Below are positions 62,241 through 64,000 of a DNA stretch of 64,000 bases, one piece after another; within the stretch, counting starts at the first letter, position 1; every line of letters begins with the position of its first letter. Location of the stretch: NCBI RefSeq assembly GCF_000429065.1, contig NZ_AUBD01000005.1:186001-250000 (forward strand), read 5' to 3'. The translations under genes and the position numbers were made by a program. The notes beneath the pieces were generated by a model. That model worked only from the letters and a program-made list of their open reading frames with translations, was not told the origin of the DNA and searched no databases. The DNA comes from Silanimonas lenta DSM 16282 (GTDB lineage: Bacteria > Pseudomonadota > Gammaproteobacteria > Xanthomonadales > Xanthomonadaceae).

Positions 62241-62284
62241 GTCGGGGCACTCCTGCCCCGACTCGGGCGCTCGCCATCCATGGC
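62241..62284. repeat. Two adjacent palindromes, REP-like element or bidirectional terminator
   Basis: A perfect 9-bp hairpin (GTCGGGGCA with TGCCCCGAC, loop CTCC, 62241-62262) is followed by GCCAT-CC-ATGGC (62273-62284). They lie in the convergent gap between the hemolysin III gene and rimI. I see no second copy in this window, so a dispersed-repeat identity is only a suggestion. Nothing else is apparent in 62165-62368. Confidence 0.5.
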
Positions 62285-62368
62285 TCGCTTGCCGCGAAAC
62301 GCCACCCGCGGCGTCGCGGCTCGCGGCGGAACACCCGGAGCGCCGCGCCCGAATCCGCGCCATGCCGC

Positions 62369-62848
62369 CTAGCGCTCCGGCGGAAGCAGCTCCATCGCCA
62401 TCACGATCGCATCCTCCCGCCCGTCCTTGGCCGGGTAGTAGCGCGGCCGCTGGCCGATCTCGTTGAAGCCCTCGCTGGCATAGAGCGCGATCGCGGCCGG
62501 GTTCGAGGGCCGCACCTCGAGGAAGACCCGGTCGGCCATGTGCCAGCGGGCAAGGTCGATCATCCGCCGGAGCAGCCGCCGGCCAAGCCCCCGGCCCTGC
62601 CAGGCCGGGTCCACGCAGAGGTTCAGCAGATGCGCCTCGTCGGCGCCGATGCTGAGCACGCCATAGCCCAGTACCCCCTCGGCCGACTCCGCCACCCAGC
62701 ACTGGTAACCCGCGCCCAGGCAATCGCGGAAGATGCCCGGTGTCCAGGGGAAGGCATAGGCCCGCGCCTCGATCGCGGCCACCAGCGGCACGTCGACCTG
62801 CCGCATCGGCCGGAACTGCACCGCCTCCTGCAGCCGCGCGGCGGCCAT
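62369..62848 (-). CDS. rimI: Ribosomal protein S18-alanine N-acetyltransferase RimI
   Basis: A 159-residue GNAT-fold enzyme that acetylates the N-terminal alanine of ribosomal protein S18. The acetyl-CoA-binding motif QGRGLGRRLL follows LLNLCVDPAW. The N-terminal FRPMRQVDVPLVAAIEARAY and FPWTPGIFRDCL are typical of RimI, and the LEVRPSNPAAIALYASEGF block closes the fold. Only 6 bases separate it from the small upstream gene. Confidence 0.92.
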   Translation of the reverse strand: MAAARLQEAVQFRPMRQVDVPLVAAIEARAYAFPWTPGIFRDCLGAGYQCWVAESAEGVLGYGVLSIGADEAHLLNLCVDPAWQGRGLGRRLLRRMIDLARWHMADRVFLEVRPSNPAAIALYASEGFNEIGQRPRYYPAKDGREDAIVMAMELLPPER

Positions 62849-62854
62849 GCGCCT

Positions 62855-63106
62855 TCAGCCTCCACGCCGCCAGTCGCGCACGCGGCGCCAGAGCGCCCGC
62901 TTGAAGGCAGCGTCCCGTGGCGTGCCCTCGGGCGCCGGCCACTCCTGCCAGAGAGCCCCCACCCAGCGCTCCAGCCGGGCCCGCAGGGCCGGCGGCAGCC
63001 CGCGATCGGCCAGCCGCGGGGGCGCCACGGGCGCGGCCCCGCGCCGCACCCAGAGCCGGTAGCCCATGGCCTCGAGGCTGCGGCGGGCAAGCGGCCCGGG
63101 GTTCAT
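62855..63106 (-). CDS. Small protein with DNA polymerase III psi (HolD)-like N-terminus
   Basis: An 83-residue, Arg- and Trp-rich protein with no signal peptide. Its N-terminus (LARRSLEAMGYRLWVRRGA, residues 6-24) resembles the chi-binding peptide of E. coli psi, which has the pattern RR...LQQLGI..W..RR. In many gammaproteobacteria holD lies directly upstream of rimI, as this gene does. The rest is short, basic and unlike the folded part of E. coli psi. Its ATG overlaps the pssA stop by 4 bases. Treat the psi role as a hypothesis; otherwise it is a conserved-looking hypothetical protein. Confidence 0.65.
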   Translation of the reverse strand: MNPGPLARRSLEAMGYRLWVRRGAAPVAPPRLADRGLPPALRARLERWVGALWQEWPAPEGTPRDAAFKRALWRRVRDWRRGG

Positions 63107-63885
63107 GGCGCGCCTGCTCCCGGCGGCGTGGCCGGGCGGCGGCGCTGCCACAGCCAGAGCGCAGGGCCGCTCAGCACATAGGCCATGGCGACCACGAACA
63201 CCACCTTGGCGGCATCGATCAGCAGGGCCACCAGCACCGCCACCACCAGCAGCATGAACCAGAACGGCACCCGGTCGCCGGGCCAGGCCTTGAAGCTGAA
63301 GAAGCGGATGCGGCTGACCATCAGCAGGGCGCAGGCCACGGTGACCGCCAGCGCCACCCAGCGCATCTCGTCCCCGGTATAGCCAAGGCTGGTGAGGCAC
63401 CAGACCACGCTGATCATGGCGCCGGCCGAGGCCGGACTGGCCAGGCCGATGAACCAGCGCTTGTCGGCCGAACCGGCGGAGACATTGAAGCGGGCAAGCC
63501 GCAGGGCGGCGCAGGCCACGTAGAGGAAGGCCGCGGCCCAGCCCACCTTGGCCAGGGTGCCGCCGTCGAGGGTGAACTGCACCAGGGCCCAGTGGAACAT
63601 GACGAGCGCCGGGGCCATGCCGAAGCTGATGAGGTCGGAGAGCGAGTCGTACTGCACCCCGAACTCGCTGGTGGTGCCGGTCATCCGCGCCACCCGGCCA
63701 TCCACGCCATCGAACAGCCCGGCCACCAGCACGGCGATGCAGGCCGCCTCGAAACGGCCATTGGCCGCGGCGAGGATGGCGTAGAAGCCGGCGAACATGT
63801 TCGCCGTGGTGAGCAGATTGGGCAGCAGGTAGATGTGCCGGCTGCGCGGCCGCCGGGCCGCGGCGTCGTGGGGCAGGTCGTCCAT
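63103..63885 (-). CDS. pssA: CDP-diacylglycerol-serine O-phosphatidyltransferase
   Basis: A 260-residue polytopic membrane enzyme of the CDP-alcohol phosphatidyltransferase family. The catalytic signature DG-x2-AR-x8-G-x3-D-x3-D is complete (DGRVARMTGTTSEFGVQYDS, then LSD). N-terminal LPNLLTTANMFAGFYAILAA is typical of bacterial PssA of the Bacillus/rhizobial type. It makes phosphatidylserine, the precursor of phosphatidylethanolamine. It overlaps the next gene by 4 bases. Confidence 0.93.
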   Translation of the reverse strand: MDDLPHDAAARRPRSRHIYLLPNLLTTANMFAGFYAILAAANGRFEAACIAVLVAGLFDGVDGRVARMTGTTSEFGVQYDSLSDLISFGMAPALVMFHWALVQFTLDGGTLAKVGWAAAFLYVACAALRLARFNVSAGSADKRWFIGLASPASAGAMISVVWCLTSLGYTGDEMRWVALAVTVACALLMVSRIRFFSFKAWPGDRVPFWFMLLVVAVLVALLIDAAKVVFVVAMAYVLSGPALWLWQRRRPATPPGAGAP

Positions 63886-63943
63886 CCCGCGAGTGTAGCC
63901 GCTGGCGGCCGCCCCCGGCCTGCACGCCCGGCCGGGATGGCGC

Positions 63944-63949
63944 TACCAT
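63944..63949 (+). promoter_or_regulatory. -10 candidate for the gene at the right edge
   Basis: TACCAT lies 34 bases before the ATG at 63978; the same hexamer serves as the proposed yicC -10. No -35 is seen. Confidence 0.3.
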
Positions 63950-63977
63950 GCCCCCATCCCCCTTCCGGAGCCACTCC

Positions 63978-64000
63978 ATGCGCTGCCTCGTCCTCGCCCT
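63978..64000 (+). CDS. Start of an unidentified gene, cut by window end
   Basis: An ATG with CGGAG seven to eight bases upstream opens a frame reading MRCLVLA before the window ends. The hydrophobic run after a single Arg suggests a signal peptide. It diverges from pssA. Nothing more can be said about the product. Confidence 0.55.

Overview
This is a very GC-rich (about 70% by eye) chromosomal segment of a free-living gammaproteobacterium. It most resembles Xanthomonadales/Lysobacterales. Supporting signs are the gene orders pilMNOPQ divergent from a class A PBP, gmk-rpoZ-spoT-ridA-recG divergent from rph-rdgB-hemW, and a psi-like gene followed by rimI, together with a MetX-MetB methionine route behind a SAM-I riboswitch. 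Genes are tightly packed, with many 1- or 4-base start/stop overlaps. No tRNA, rRNA, CRISPR array, transposase or integrase was seen.

Region by region. (1) 1-7.9 kb: the 3' part of an acetyl-CoA hydrolase/transferase gene converges on a minus-strand group: cNMP-binding/EAL phosphodiesterase, alanine/glycine symporter, dicarboxylate/amino-acid symporter and transketolase. (2) 7.9-15.8 kb: pilMNOPQ (type IV pilus alignment subcomplex and secretin), ended by a textbook terminator and divergent from ponA. (3) 15.9-25.6 kb, minus strand: citrate synthase, type B L31, nucleoside hydrolase, recG, ridA, spoT, rpoZ, gmk and yicC. (4) 25.7-35.8 kb, plus strand: rph, rdgB, hemW; a cobalamin riboswitch and btuB; a DUF1631 gene overlapping a PilZ gene; an ApbE-like lipoprotein; and pepQ. 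(5) 35.8-44.2 kb: an accessory island with a complete type I restriction-modification system, hsdM-fic-hsdS-rhuM/doc-hsdR. Two different Fic-fold proteins are interleaved with the hsd genes, and both island ends overlap host genes. (6) 44.2-58.5 kb: a nearly complete assimilatory sulfur pathway. cysD-cysNC plus a TauE-like permease are divergent from cysJ-cysI-cysH; a CysB-type regulator, cysG and cysK follow; then a SAM-I riboswitch, metX and metB. (7) 58.6-64 kb: valS and a hemolysin III homologue converge on rimI, a small gene whose N-terminus resembles the chi-binding peptide of DNA polymerase III psi, and pssA. A new plus-strand gene begins at the right edge.

How the genes work together. 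Sulfate is adenylated and phosphorylated to PAPS (CysD, CysNC). PAPS is reduced to sulfite (CysH), then to sulfide by CysJI using siroheme from CysG. Sulfide enters cysteine through CysK, and cysteine enters methionine through MetX and MetB. The riboswitch lets SAM shut down the last branch. Cyclic-di-GMP signalling appears twice (EAL enzyme, PilZ protein) near type IV pilus genes. The most unusual content is the Fic-bearing type I RM island; several shared promoter or operator motifs and a 16-bp inverted repeat between the cys operons are also worth testing.
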